64,000 nucleotides of DNA from contig LNDT01000028.1 in assembly GCA_001464715.1 (NCBI GenBank), forward strand, positions 19,772-83,771, written 5' to 3'. This document shows positions 17,457 to 24,549 of this stretch, piece by piece. The notes under the pieces were generated by a model. That model was not told the origin of the DNA. It saw nothing but the letters and a program-made list of their open reading frames with translations, and did not search any database. A program made the position numbers and the translations under genes. Positions within the stretch are counted from its first letter, which is position 1. Every line of letters starts with the position of its first letter. Source of the stretch: Bdellovibrionales bacterium Ga0074137. Lineage in GTDB: Bacteria > Bdellovibrionota > Bdellovibrionia > Bdellovibrionales > JAMPXM01.

Positions 17457-18275
17457 ATGGTGCCCGAGCAGTCGATATTCTCATTCATAAGCTATTCTGA
17501 ATACTTACGGTGGTGGATCGCTCTTCGCCCGAAAGGCGGGCGGGGTGAAATGGCTAAGATGGCTGCCGCTGCTGGAGTCTCTCCGGCGCTGTTCAGCCAA
17601 ATCATGTCGTCCGATCGGCAATTTACAACCGAAGGCGGACTTGCCTTGGCCGAGTATCTAGCACTGGGAGAAAAAGAGACCGACTACTTCTTATTGATGA
17701 TCGACTTCGAGCGCGCAGGAACAGCGAAACTTAAAACCCGGATTCTTTCGCGATTGAAGGATCAGCAAGCGGCGTCTGCGAAAATTTCGAACCGAATAAA
17801 GAGGGACGGGGAACTGAGCTCAGAGACACGCGCCACGTATTACTCGAGTTGGACCTACACTGCTGTTCGTAATCTTACTGCTGTTAAAGGTTTTCAGTCG
17901 GTCGATGCGATTGCAGAACGCTTGGCGCTTCCGCGTCCGATCATCGCACGTGTGATCGAATTTCTTCTTGAAGCCGGACTCTGCCGAACAGGAGATCAGG
18001 GTGGAATCACTTACGGGCCGTCTTGGACTCATGTCGGTTCCGACTCTCGGCTGGTCAACAAACATCATCAGAACTGGCGTCTTCGCGCACTCACGAGGAT
18101 GGAAGCCGGTCGTGACGAAGATCTGTTTTTCACAAGCCCGATGTCACTCTCGCACGAGGTCGCGAAAGAAATTCGAGACATGCTCCCGACGGTCATAGAG
18201 GGCGTTCAAAAGCGCGTCGGTCCCAGCGAATCCGAGACGGTCCGATGCCTAAATATTGATTGGTTCGACTACTAG
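17457..18275 (+). CDS. TIGR02147-family DNA-binding regulator (copy A)
   Basis: The 272-residue protein matches the TIGR02147 family, abundant in Bdellovibrio and Fibrobacter: an N-terminal F-x-SYSEYLRWWI element, a helix-turn-helix-like section (MAKMAAAAGVSPALFSQIMS, about residues 32-51), a middle section with ATYYSSWTYTAVRNLTAV, a second winged-helix-like part (AIAERLALPRPIIARVIEFLLEAGL) and the closing CLNIDWFDY. It is about the usual length. It is similar along its whole length to the protein at 60693-61499, with NKHHQNWR and FFTSPMSLS shared exactly. It is read away from lipoprotein A across a 0.2-kb region containing a palindrome. Its ligand is unknown. Confidence 0.85.
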   Translation: MVPEQSIFSFISYSEYLRWWIALRPKGGRGEMAKMAAAAGVSPALFSQIMSSDRQFTTEGGLALAEYLALGEKETDYFLLMIDFERAGTAKLKTRILSRLKDQQAASAKISNRIKRDGELSSETRATYYSSWTYTAVRNLTAVKGFQSVDAIAERLALPRPIIARVIEFLLEAGLCRTGDQGGITYGPSWTHVGSDSRLVNKHHQNWRLRALTRMEAGRDEDLFFTSPMSLSHEVAKEIRDMLPTVIEGVQKRVGPSESETVRCLNIDWFDY

Positions 18276-18516
18276 CTTTATTGAGTGGTCTTGAGCCTGC
18301 GTGCTCGCATGAGGGCGCGCCGCGTCGCAGAGGAAAGGGAAGGGGGTACCTCGTCGGGAGCGTAAACTATTTCCACACTGAGGCATTTCCAAAATCTTTG
18401 CTTGGCGGCCTGTTGACGACACCTCGGGCGGGTGCCAGAACGACTCGTAATTTCGCGACAGACAGAAAATTTAAGAAAAAAACGAATCGTGATTCGTCGG
18501 AGAGATCTTCCTCCTT

Positions 18517-19641
18517 ATGGCCCAAGTAACCGATCCCGCAGAAAATAGTCCGCTTGAAACGGTAATGGAGCTCGCGAAGCTTTATTACGAGCGCTGCGAT
18601 TTTCTGGTGGCGATCGAAAAGTACAAAGCCGCTGCAACTCTCGCATTCAATTCTAAAGATTACGAAAAATATTTGAAGTGTCAGAACCATCTACTTCGCA
18701 TGTATGCCGAACGCGAAGATGGTGAAGCGATCAATCAGACCAAAGAAGCACTTCAGGATCTCGTTTTAAAAGAGGGTTTCGAGCTCAACGCAAAAACCTA
18801 CTATACGCTTGGAATCTGCGCCGCTTACAAAGGCCAGTTCGATGTCGCTCTTGATTATTTCCAAAAATCTCTGGCGATCGCTCTCGCGAGTGATCAAAAG
18901 GCCGACATCTGTTATGCGATCAACGGTCTGGCAGTGACCTACTACTCTTTGGATCGCTTCAGTGAAGCGCTCAAAGAAATTTACAACCTTCAAGTTTTCT
19001 TCCAGGTCATGCAGCTTCGCGACCTCAAGCTCGCCAGCCAAATGATGAATGGAAATATCCTTCGAAAAATGAAGAAGTACGATCAGGCCCTAGAGATTTT
19101 CTGGGACTGCTACGACCTGCTTCGTGAAGAAAAAAATCTCTACATGTACCTTCAGCTTTTGTATTCGACGGCCGCGACGTACCGCGATTCCGGCGAGACC
19201 GACATGGCTCGAATGTACTTTAAGCTCGCGAAAAAATCGGCGGATCCGCAAAACCTCAAGTACTTGAGTCGCCACATCGACACTCAGTTGGCCGATCTTG
19301 GTGTGACGTCGCGTGAAGATTACGATCTTGTTTTCGACGCGGGTTCGCACTCTGTCTTGGAGCGCAAAAAAGGTCGCGTTGATTTCAAGAACCAGTTCAT
19401 TCTTTTAGATATGCTTCGCCTCTTTATGCGCACTCCGGGGCAGGTCTATTCGAAAGAGTTTCTCGTGAAGCAGGTTTGGAAGCAGGACTACGATCCGGCC
19501 GTTCACGACAACAAGATTTACGTGACGATCAAACGCCTCCGTAAACTTATCGAGCCAGAGTACGAGAAGCCGCGCTACATTTTCCGAGCGAAGAACGGCT
19601 ACTATTTGAATAAGAATACCAAAGTTTTGTTGGAGCAGTGA
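18517..19641 (+). CDS. TPR-repeat regulator with C-terminal OmpR-type winged helix
   Basis: This 374-residue protein has TPR-like repeats through about residues 15-260 (YYERCDFLVAIEKYKAAATLA, YYTLGICAAYKGQFDVALDYF, FSEALKEIYN, YDQALEIFWDCYDLL) and then a winged-helix DNA-binding domain (about 275-370) resembling the PhoB/OmpR C-terminal domain: QFILLDMLRLFMRTPGQ, KEFLVKQVW, VYVTIKRLRKLIEP-like helix and KNGYYLN wing. There is no receiver domain. SARP-type regulators have the winged helix first and the TPR part last, so this is the reverse order. It overlaps the next gene, a secreted protein, by a few bases if that gene's first possible start is used, and probably controls local genes. Confidence 0.75.
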   Translation: MAQVTDPAENSPLETVMELAKLYYERCDFLVAIEKYKAAATLAFNSKDYEKYLKCQNHLLRMYAEREDGEAINQTKEALQDLVLKEGFELNAKTYYTLGICAAYKGQFDVALDYFQKSLAIALASDQKADICYAINGLAVTYYSLDRFSEALKEIYNLQVFFQVMQLRDLKLASQMMNGNILRKMKKYDQALEIFWDCYDLLREEKNLYMYLQLLYSTAATYRDSGETDMARMYFKLAKKSADPQNLKYLSRHIDTQLADLGVTSREDYDLVFDAGSHSVLERKKGRVDFKNQFILLDMLRLFMRTPGQVYSKEFLVKQVWKQDYDPAVHDNKIYVTIKRLRKLIEPEYEKPRYIFRAKNGYYLNKNTKVLLEQ

Positions 19642-19652
19642 TGGAGGGGAAT

Positions 19653-20345
19653 ATGTTCGTCACAATGATCAAGAAATCCTTAGTAGTGGCCATGGGTCTT
19701 GTGGCCGCCCTGAGTGTTTCGGCGGAGGCCAAGTCCTCGGCTTCGTCTTGTGTGAGTTATTCGGCGCCTTCACCTATTGCTTCGAGCCCATTTTCGGGCC
19801 CATTTTCTGGGGCGTCGTCGGGTTCCGGCATTTTGTCGGGTGATCCTGTTGGACCGTTTCCTCTTTCGGCCTTGATGCCCTTTCCGTGGGGATCGATTGA
19901 TGGAATTTGGTCGATGAAGCTTCCCGACGGCACAAGGATTCACCTCAGTTTCGAAGTTCAGTCGGCCTGCGACGGACGAAAGCTTGTTCAGGTGCTTGGA
20001 TTTGACCAAAAGTCGTACCGGGTGACTTCTGAAGGAGTAGGTATTTCCGACGCAGACGCAATGGTCTCAGGGAAAGACACGACAGTCCGCGCTGTTATGT
20101 CGTCGTCGACTTCCCAGTACACGGTCTTCATTCGACAGTTCCGAATGCCGCCTGGAAAAGCAACAGGTCGAATTTCAACCGTCGTTTCTCTACGCCCATT
20201 CAACGGAAGCCAGTCCGATGACCTTCACATGGTGGCGCGCCGATCGTCGCCTCTGACGTTGCCTGAGTACATTGATCGACAAAAAGAGATCGAGGCAAAG
20301 CGCGACGACGCCATTCGTAAGAAGCTCGAATCGCGGGGACGCTGA
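19653..20345 (+). CDS. Secreted Ser/Pro-rich protein of unknown function
   Basis: The start at 19653 is chosen because GGAGG lies five bases before it; other in-frame starts lie at 19638, 19641 and 19665. The protein has a signal peptide (probable cleavage after SAEA), a Ser/Pro/Gly-rich linker of about 45 residues, and a compact domain with GIWSMKLPDGTRIHLSFEV, a two-cysteine pair (one in the linker, one in SACDGRK) and a charged C-terminal helix. The folded part looks like a small beta-rich domain. I do not recognise the family. It sits directly after the TPR/winged-helix regulator and is probably cotranscribed with it. Confidence 0.65.
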   Translation: MFVTMIKKSLVVAMGLVAALSVSAEAKSSASSCVSYSAPSPIASSPFSGPFSGASSGSGILSGDPVGPFPLSALMPFPWGSIDGIWSMKLPDGTRIHLSFEVQSACDGRKLVQVLGFDQKSYRVTSEGVGISDADAMVSGKDTTVRAVMSSSTSQYTVFIRQFRMPPGKATGRISTVVSLRPFNGSQSDDLHMVARRSSPLTLPEYIDRQKEIEAKRDDAIRKKLESRGR

Positions 20346-20435
20346 TCGAACTGAAGTGGGATAAAAATCTCGACCGAGTTTGACTCGGTCGATGAGCCTC
20401 GGTATCTATTTGTTCCTCGTTCTTTTGTCTTTTTC

Positions 20436-20511
20436 AGGGGATTAGCTCAGTTGGTAGAGCGCCACCCTTACAAGGTGGATGTCATCGGTTCGAGTCCGGT
20501 ATCCCCTACCA
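20436..20511 (+). tRNA. tRNA-Val, anticodon TAC
   Basis: A 76-base cloverleaf: acceptor AGGGGAT (20436-20442) pairs with ATCCCCT, the D-arm is GCTC..GAGC, the anticodon stem CCACC/GGTGG encloses CTTACAA giving anticodon TAC (valine), and the T-loop is TTCGAGT. The CCA end is encoded. It stands alone between two protein genes. Confidence 0.95.
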
Positions 20512-20568
20512 TTTTTCGTCCAGCCGCTTGATTCGAAGTTTAGCGCCAATCACTGAAGGCTTGTGTTG

Positions 20569-22053
20569 ATGGGCATCTCCTTAAAAAGACTTCCTTGGCA
20601 GCGCCGGCTTTCGACCAAAATCTCGGCGGTTCTCACCCTCGTTTTCGCTCTGAGCATTTTTGGACTCAGTATCGTTGCATCGATAGTCGTTACGCGTGAC
20701 GCCGAGATACGATCTGCGGCGGATTTTCAGCGGGCTAAAGCATGGACTCAAAAGGTATTGGCTGTGCCTATTTGGGATTACGACCGAGACCTTGTTTCCG
20801 AACTTGCGAATTCGATGATTGTCTCGTCTCCACCGTTCGTGCGCGAAATTGAAATCTTGGATCGGGATGGAGTGCTGATTGCGACGGCGAACGATGGCTC
20901 AAGCATGGAGTCTGGCGATATTGTCGACACATTCCCGGCCGTACATCAAGGCGAAGAGATCGGTCGAATCAAGATGCGTGCGCGCCCTTGGGGCCCACTC
21001 GATTATCTGAAATCGTTAACAACCGTCATTTGGGCGTCAGCGTTTTTCACAAGCCTCGGTGTCGCCTTTTTGTCGGTCGCGATCCTTGATCGGCTTTTGA
21101 CACAGCCTCTGGTTGAGTTGATTGGAAGTATCGAAGCCGTTGAAAGATCAAACTACAAAATTTCTTTAAAACGACCCTACTCGGGTGAGCTTGAGCAGCT
21201 GGCAGACTCTTACCGGGCCGCGATTTCTGGAATTGAGGCACGCGATTTGGCATTGTCGTCGCATGCATCAAGTCTGGAAAGATTGGTTCAGGATCGAACA
21301 CATGAACGCGACATCGAGAGAATGAAAGCCGTAAATTCTGCTCGCCTCGCTTCGCTTGGCGAAATTTCGGCGGGTCTTGCCCATGAGGTGAATAATCCCT
21401 TGGCGGTCATTCAGGGCACCGTCGACCTGATTGAGCATCAGTTGGGTCTTGCTGTAGGTGCTTCGCAGCCGCACGGGGCCTCTCTGGGGCAAGCGGTGGA
21501 CGGACACTTGAGTACGATCAGTCGGATGGTGAGCCGAATTGGCAGCATCGTGAAGGGCCTAAAGTATCTCTCCCGCGACGGCAGCGCCGACCCGGATCTC
21601 GAGTTTTCGGTGAATTCGATGATATCCGAAGTTCAAGATTTATGGGCGATTCAAATGAAGTTTAAAAACATCGCGTTTGAAGTCGATACGCCTCCAGAGG
21701 ACGTTCGAGTTCGCGGTCAGGAAGTTCAGTTGTCGCAGGTGGTAGTCAACCTCGTGCAAAATGCTGCCGACGCTGTCCGATCCGTGGAGAACCCATCGGT
21801 TCGTCTTGTCCTTCGCAACTTGAATGGAGTTTGCGCCATTTCCGTTTACGACAACGGGCCTGGCGTGGCCGAAGCCCATAGTGAAAAAATTTTCCAGCCG
21901 TTTTTTACGACCAAACCGGTCGGTCAAGGCACGGGTCTTGGTCTTTCGATTGCTCAAGGCATCGTTCAGCAGCATAGCGGCGAGTTGCGCATGCAACGCC
22001 TCGGTGACACCACACTTTTTGAAGTGCGGATCACAGCCGTTGACCTTAGCTAG
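20569..22053 (+). CDS. Membrane sensor histidine kinase (orphan)
   Basis: The ATG at 20569 has GAAGG nine bases upstream; GTG and TTG codons just before it are alternatives. The 494-residue protein has two membrane segments (about residues 17-45 and 150-175) around a periplasmic sensing domain of about 100 residues, a HAMP-like linker with PLVELIGSIEAVERSNY, a short coiled segment, then a HisKA domain with the phospho-acceptor in SAGLAHEVNNPLAVIQG, and an HATPase domain with NLVQNAADAV, DNGPGV and GTGLGLSIAQGI. No response regulator gene is adjacent. It converges on a solute-binding protein gene only 4 bases away, which could supply or compete for its ligand, though they cannot share a transcript. 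Confidence 0.9.
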   Translation: MGISLKRLPWQRRLSTKISAVLTLVFALSIFGLSIVASIVVTRDAEIRSAADFQRAKAWTQKVLAVPIWDYDRDLVSELANSMIVSSPPFVREIEILDRDGVLIATANDGSSMESGDIVDTFPAVHQGEEIGRIKMRARPWGPLDYLKSLTTVIWASAFFTSLGVAFLSVAILDRLLTQPLVELIGSIEAVERSNYKISLKRPYSGELEQLADSYRAAISGIEARDLALSSHASSLERLVQDRTHERDIERMKAVNSARLASLGEISAGLAHEVNNPLAVIQGTVDLIEHQLGLAVGASQPHGASLGQAVDGHLSTISRMVSRIGSIVKGLKYLSRDGSADPDLEFSVNSMISEVQDLWAIQMKFKNIAFEVDTPPEDVRVRGQEVQLSQVVVNLVQNAADAVRSVENPSVRLVLRNLNGVCAISVYDNGPGVAEAHSEKIFQPFFTTKPVGQGTGLGLSIAQGIVQQHSGELRMQRLGDTTLFEVRITAVDLS

Positions 22054-22057
22054 AAGT

Positions 22058-22915
22058 TTAAGGCTTTGGAGTGGTGGGCTCGATAACGTTGACGTTGAGA
22101 TATTTGTCGAGAATCGCCTGGTAGCGGCCGCTGGAACGGATTGTGGCCAAGGCGACATTAAATTGATCTCTGAGAGCTTTGTCTCTAAACGCCACGGTTC
22201 TCCAATTGGATTTCATTGAAAACAACCGATGAATCACGACCGGATCCTTGGTGTTGAAGGACGAGCGAAACTCACGCTGGTAATAGCGAAATACATTGAG
22301 ATCTAGAATTATCACATCGATTTTGTCGGACCAAAAAAGAAGGTTTTGCTTTCGCTGGTCGGAAATTTCAGTGGCACGTTGGGAGCTGCCGGCGAGTTTT
22401 TTATACTCGGGCCCAAGGTATCGACCCGCTTCACTGAACGAGAGGTATCGGACCTTCTTTAGGTCTGCGACATGCTCAAGGGCAATTTTTTTGCTTTCTT
22501 TTGAAATCGCAACGTTGTCATAAATGAGGATGGGTTCGGAGAAGTGAAGTGGGCCTTGAGCATCCTCGGACTTAACTCCGACCATCGCATCGGCTTTGCC
22601 GCTTTCGATTTCAGTCCAGCCTCTTTTGTTCGTCGAGTGGATCGACGTCAGCTGACGTCCCATCACTTCAACAACGGCCTGAGTGATTTCGAAATCAAGC
22701 CCCATATTCTTTTTCTCGAAAATGTAAGGTGGCCGATAAACACCAAAGATCATTTTAAGAGGTGGCGACGGTGTTGATGTGGGTTGCGGAGTTGCGTGTG
22801 CGGCACGAGAGAGACTCGAGACTAAAATTGCGAAAATAAGAGCATTCAGGAGAAATCCGCCGAGGTTTCGAACGGAAAAACTCTTCGAGAGCATGCCCGA
22901 AAAAATTAAAATCAT
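22058..22915 (-). CDS. Periplasmic solute-binding protein, family 3 type
   Basis: The 285-residue product has a signal sequence (hydrophobic run about residues 18-36, cleavage near AHA) and a type-3 periplasmic binding protein fold: FGVYRPPYIFEKKNMGLDFEITQAVVEVMG, SGKADAMVGV and FRDKALRDQFNVALATIRSSGRYQAILDKYL at the end, as in amino-acid receptors. There are no transporter genes beside it, so it may be a receptor for signalling or a scavenger whose transporter lies elsewhere. No convincing Shine-Dalgarno site precedes the first ATG; the second ATG, 7 codons later, is an alternative. Confidence 0.8.
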   Translation of the reverse strand: MILIFSGMLSKSFSVRNLGGFLLNALIFAILVSSLSRAAHATPQPTSTPSPPLKMIFGVYRPPYIFEKKNMGLDFEITQAVVEVMGRQLTSIHSTNKRGWTEIESGKADAMVGVKSEDAQGPLHFSEPILIYDNVAISKESKKIALEHVADLKKVRYLSFSEAGRYLGPEYKKLAGSSQRATEISDQRKQNLLFWSDKIDVIILDLNVFRYYQREFRSSFNTKDPVVIHRLFSMKSNWRTVAFRDKALRDQFNVALATIRSSGRYQAILDKYLNVNVIEPTTPKP

Positions 22916-23025
22916 TTAATAATTTAATCACGATTCGGTAAGACGGACAAGTTTTGACTTAATGATTAAGGACTCTTGACTTCGTCAGAGCGACGCAAGG
23001 ACCTTCTCGATTTTCGTAGAGTTTT
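22916..23025 (-). promoter_or_regulatory. Promoter/operator candidate upstream of the solute-binding protein gene
   Basis: On the minus strand TTGTCC, a 17-base spacer and TTAAAT form a plausible sigma-70 promoter just before the gene. Upstream of it lies the perfect palindrome CTTAAT-G-ATTAAG on the plus strand (22958-22970), and TTGACTT occurs twice nearby. This would fit an operator next to the -35 element. Confidence 0.35.
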
Positions 23026-24012
23026 TTAGTTCATTTCTTTCTTAGTTGCTGGCCGAAGAGTTAATTTAAGGCGTTCGTGAAGTGATTCAATTCGCGTGCG
23101 CCGTTGTTCACTCTCGGTGGGAGCGCCTTCGATCAAGTTCTTTACGTACTGGTGGGCCAAGATGAAATCGACATAGAAACCACCGGGCAATGGAAAGATT
23201 GGGGGAATATAGTGGGTGAAAATCTCATGTATTTTTTCGTTGAGCCATGGGTCGACTTCATTCTCTCGTCCTATAGAGATCATATTTTTATGAACAGTGC
23301 TGACGATGACTGACGAGGGCTCACCAGGAATTTTTATCCGGAAATCAAAATCGAAAACGACAATCGCGGATTCGGTGCTGAGCCACAGCCCTTCAGAAAT
23401 TGAACGACTTAAGGAATTCATAAGCACGGCAAAGCAGTACGTTTGGAGAATTCTATCATCCGCCGCGGAGGACCTAAATCTTACGAGTCTGCCGTCGCGC
23501 CCTACCTCGGCTTCGATCCGGACCGTGCCGGTGATGCGTTGGCGTGAGAAGTCCTCGGGGTAGCCGAGTTCAGAATCTACTCTTTGCTTTAAGGCTTGAA
23601 AAAACGGAGTCGAATTCAGGGTAAATTCGAAATCCATTTCATTTCCATATTGAACGCCGACCGACCAGCCGTGCCCGCCTCCAGTTAGCCGTTGCATAGG
23701 GTCGGTCGCGGCCGCACTCGACATATTGGCCATCGATTGCTTTCGAAATCCGCCGGTCATCAGGTCGCCGCGAGCTTCAGAGCTAAAGCTTTTTTCTTTT
23801 GCGGATTCTTGGTTCCGCGAACCGTGCGCTCTCGACGGTGGCCTCAGCGGTGGGCTCAGTAGTGGCCGCAGTGGCGTGGGCTCACCAAGTTCCAGGAAAA
23901 CTTCAGAAGCCGATATCGGATTCTGAGGTGAAGTTTGAGAGAGTAAAAATGGGGCTACCAGAACCACGTGAAATATCGCTGACGTAAGGACAGAAACTAA
24001 AATGAGTACCAA
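23026..24012 (-). CDS. TonB-family protein (membrane anchor plus TonB C-terminal-like domain)
   Basis: The protein has one N-terminal membrane segment, then a Pro/Ser-rich stretch (about residues 40-75) and a TonB C-terminal-like domain around residues 140-215 (GYPEDFSRQRITGTVRIEAEVGRDGRL in part, then an SAAD-containing helix). About 110 further residues follow, which is longer than classical TonB. It probably links inner-membrane energy to an outer-membrane partner, but no ExbBD genes are near. The first ATG-like start is a TTG at 24012. The frame stays open upstream, and a CTG at 24069, eight bases after GGAG, would add a basic cytoplasmic tail (ending TKPQRSS) that suits a membrane anchor better. 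In that case it overlaps the upstream gene. Confidence 0.6.
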   Translation of the reverse strand: MVLILVSVLTSAIFHVVLVAPFLLSQTSPQNPISASEVFLELGEPTPLRPLLSPPLRPPSRAHGSRNQESAKEKSFSSEARGDLMTGGFRKQSMANMSSAAATDPMQRLTGGGHGWSVGVQYGNEMDFEFTLNSTPFFQALKQRVDSELGYPEDFSRQRITGTVRIEAEVGRDGRLVRFRSSAADDRILQTYCFAVLMNSLSRSISEGLWLSTESAIVVFDFDFRIKIPGEPSSVIVSTVHKNMISIGRENEVDPWLNEKIHEIFTHYIPPIFPLPGGFYVDFILAHQYVKNLIEGAPTESEQRRTRIESLHERLKLTLRPATKKEMN

Positions 24013-24050
24013 CGACGACCGCTGTGGCTTCGTCCAGTTTTCGTGGCGAT

Positions 24051-24545
24051 TCAGATCGTCGTTGGCCAGATCGTTTTCTCCATGAGAAGGGCTACAAGTT
24101 TCTTCAGCTCACGTTCGTCGATAGCAGTAAATCTAGCCGCCAGCGGTGAATCAATGTCCAAAACTCCGATCACACGTTCACCGTTCAAAAGCGGGAACAC
24201 TATTTCGGACTTTGATCTGGAGTCGCAGGCAATGTGGTCTGGAAACGCGTGAACGTCGTCGACCCTCATAATTTTTCTTTCGCGAGCCGCAGCACCACAG
24301 ACCCCGCGTGTGAAAGGTATATCAAGACAGGCTGGTAGTCCCTGAAACGGGCCAAGCTTCAAATGCCGGGGCCCGATGGAATCACGGACCAAATAAAATC
24401 CGCACCAGTTGATATTGGGCAGCTGCGAAAAAAGAAGCGCACTAAAGTTCGATAAATTCGAAAGCCAGTCGTCGGTCAGCAGGCCCGACAGCTCGAGCCT
24501 GAGATTAGAGTAGGTAGGGTCTGAAGGGATATCCGACTCTACCAT
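24051..24545 (-). CDS. msrC: Free methionine-(R)-sulfoxide reductase (GAF domain)
   Basis: The product matches fRMsr (YebR/MsrC), a GAF-fold enzyme that reduces free methionine-R-sulfoxide. Recognisable family elements in order: PNINWCGFYL, LKLGPFQGLPACLDI, RGVCGAA, VDDVHAFPDHIACDS, SEIVFPL and GVLDIDSP. The catalytic and resolving cysteines are those in PAC, GVCG and IACD. A start at 24545 gives 164 residues, the usual length; a longer frame from 24617 would overlap the upstream gene by 68 bases and adds unrelated residues. It begins 5 bases after the metzincin gene ends. Confidence 0.88.
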   Translation of the reverse strand: MVESDIPSDPTYSNLRLELSGLLTDDWLSNLSNFSALLFSQLPNINWCGFYLVRDSIGPRHLKLGPFQGLPACLDIPFTRGVCGAAARERKIMRVDDVHAFPDHIACDSRSKSEIVFPLLNGERVIGVLDIDSPLAARFTAIDERELKKLVALLMEKTIWPTTI

Positions 24546-24549
24546 GTGC

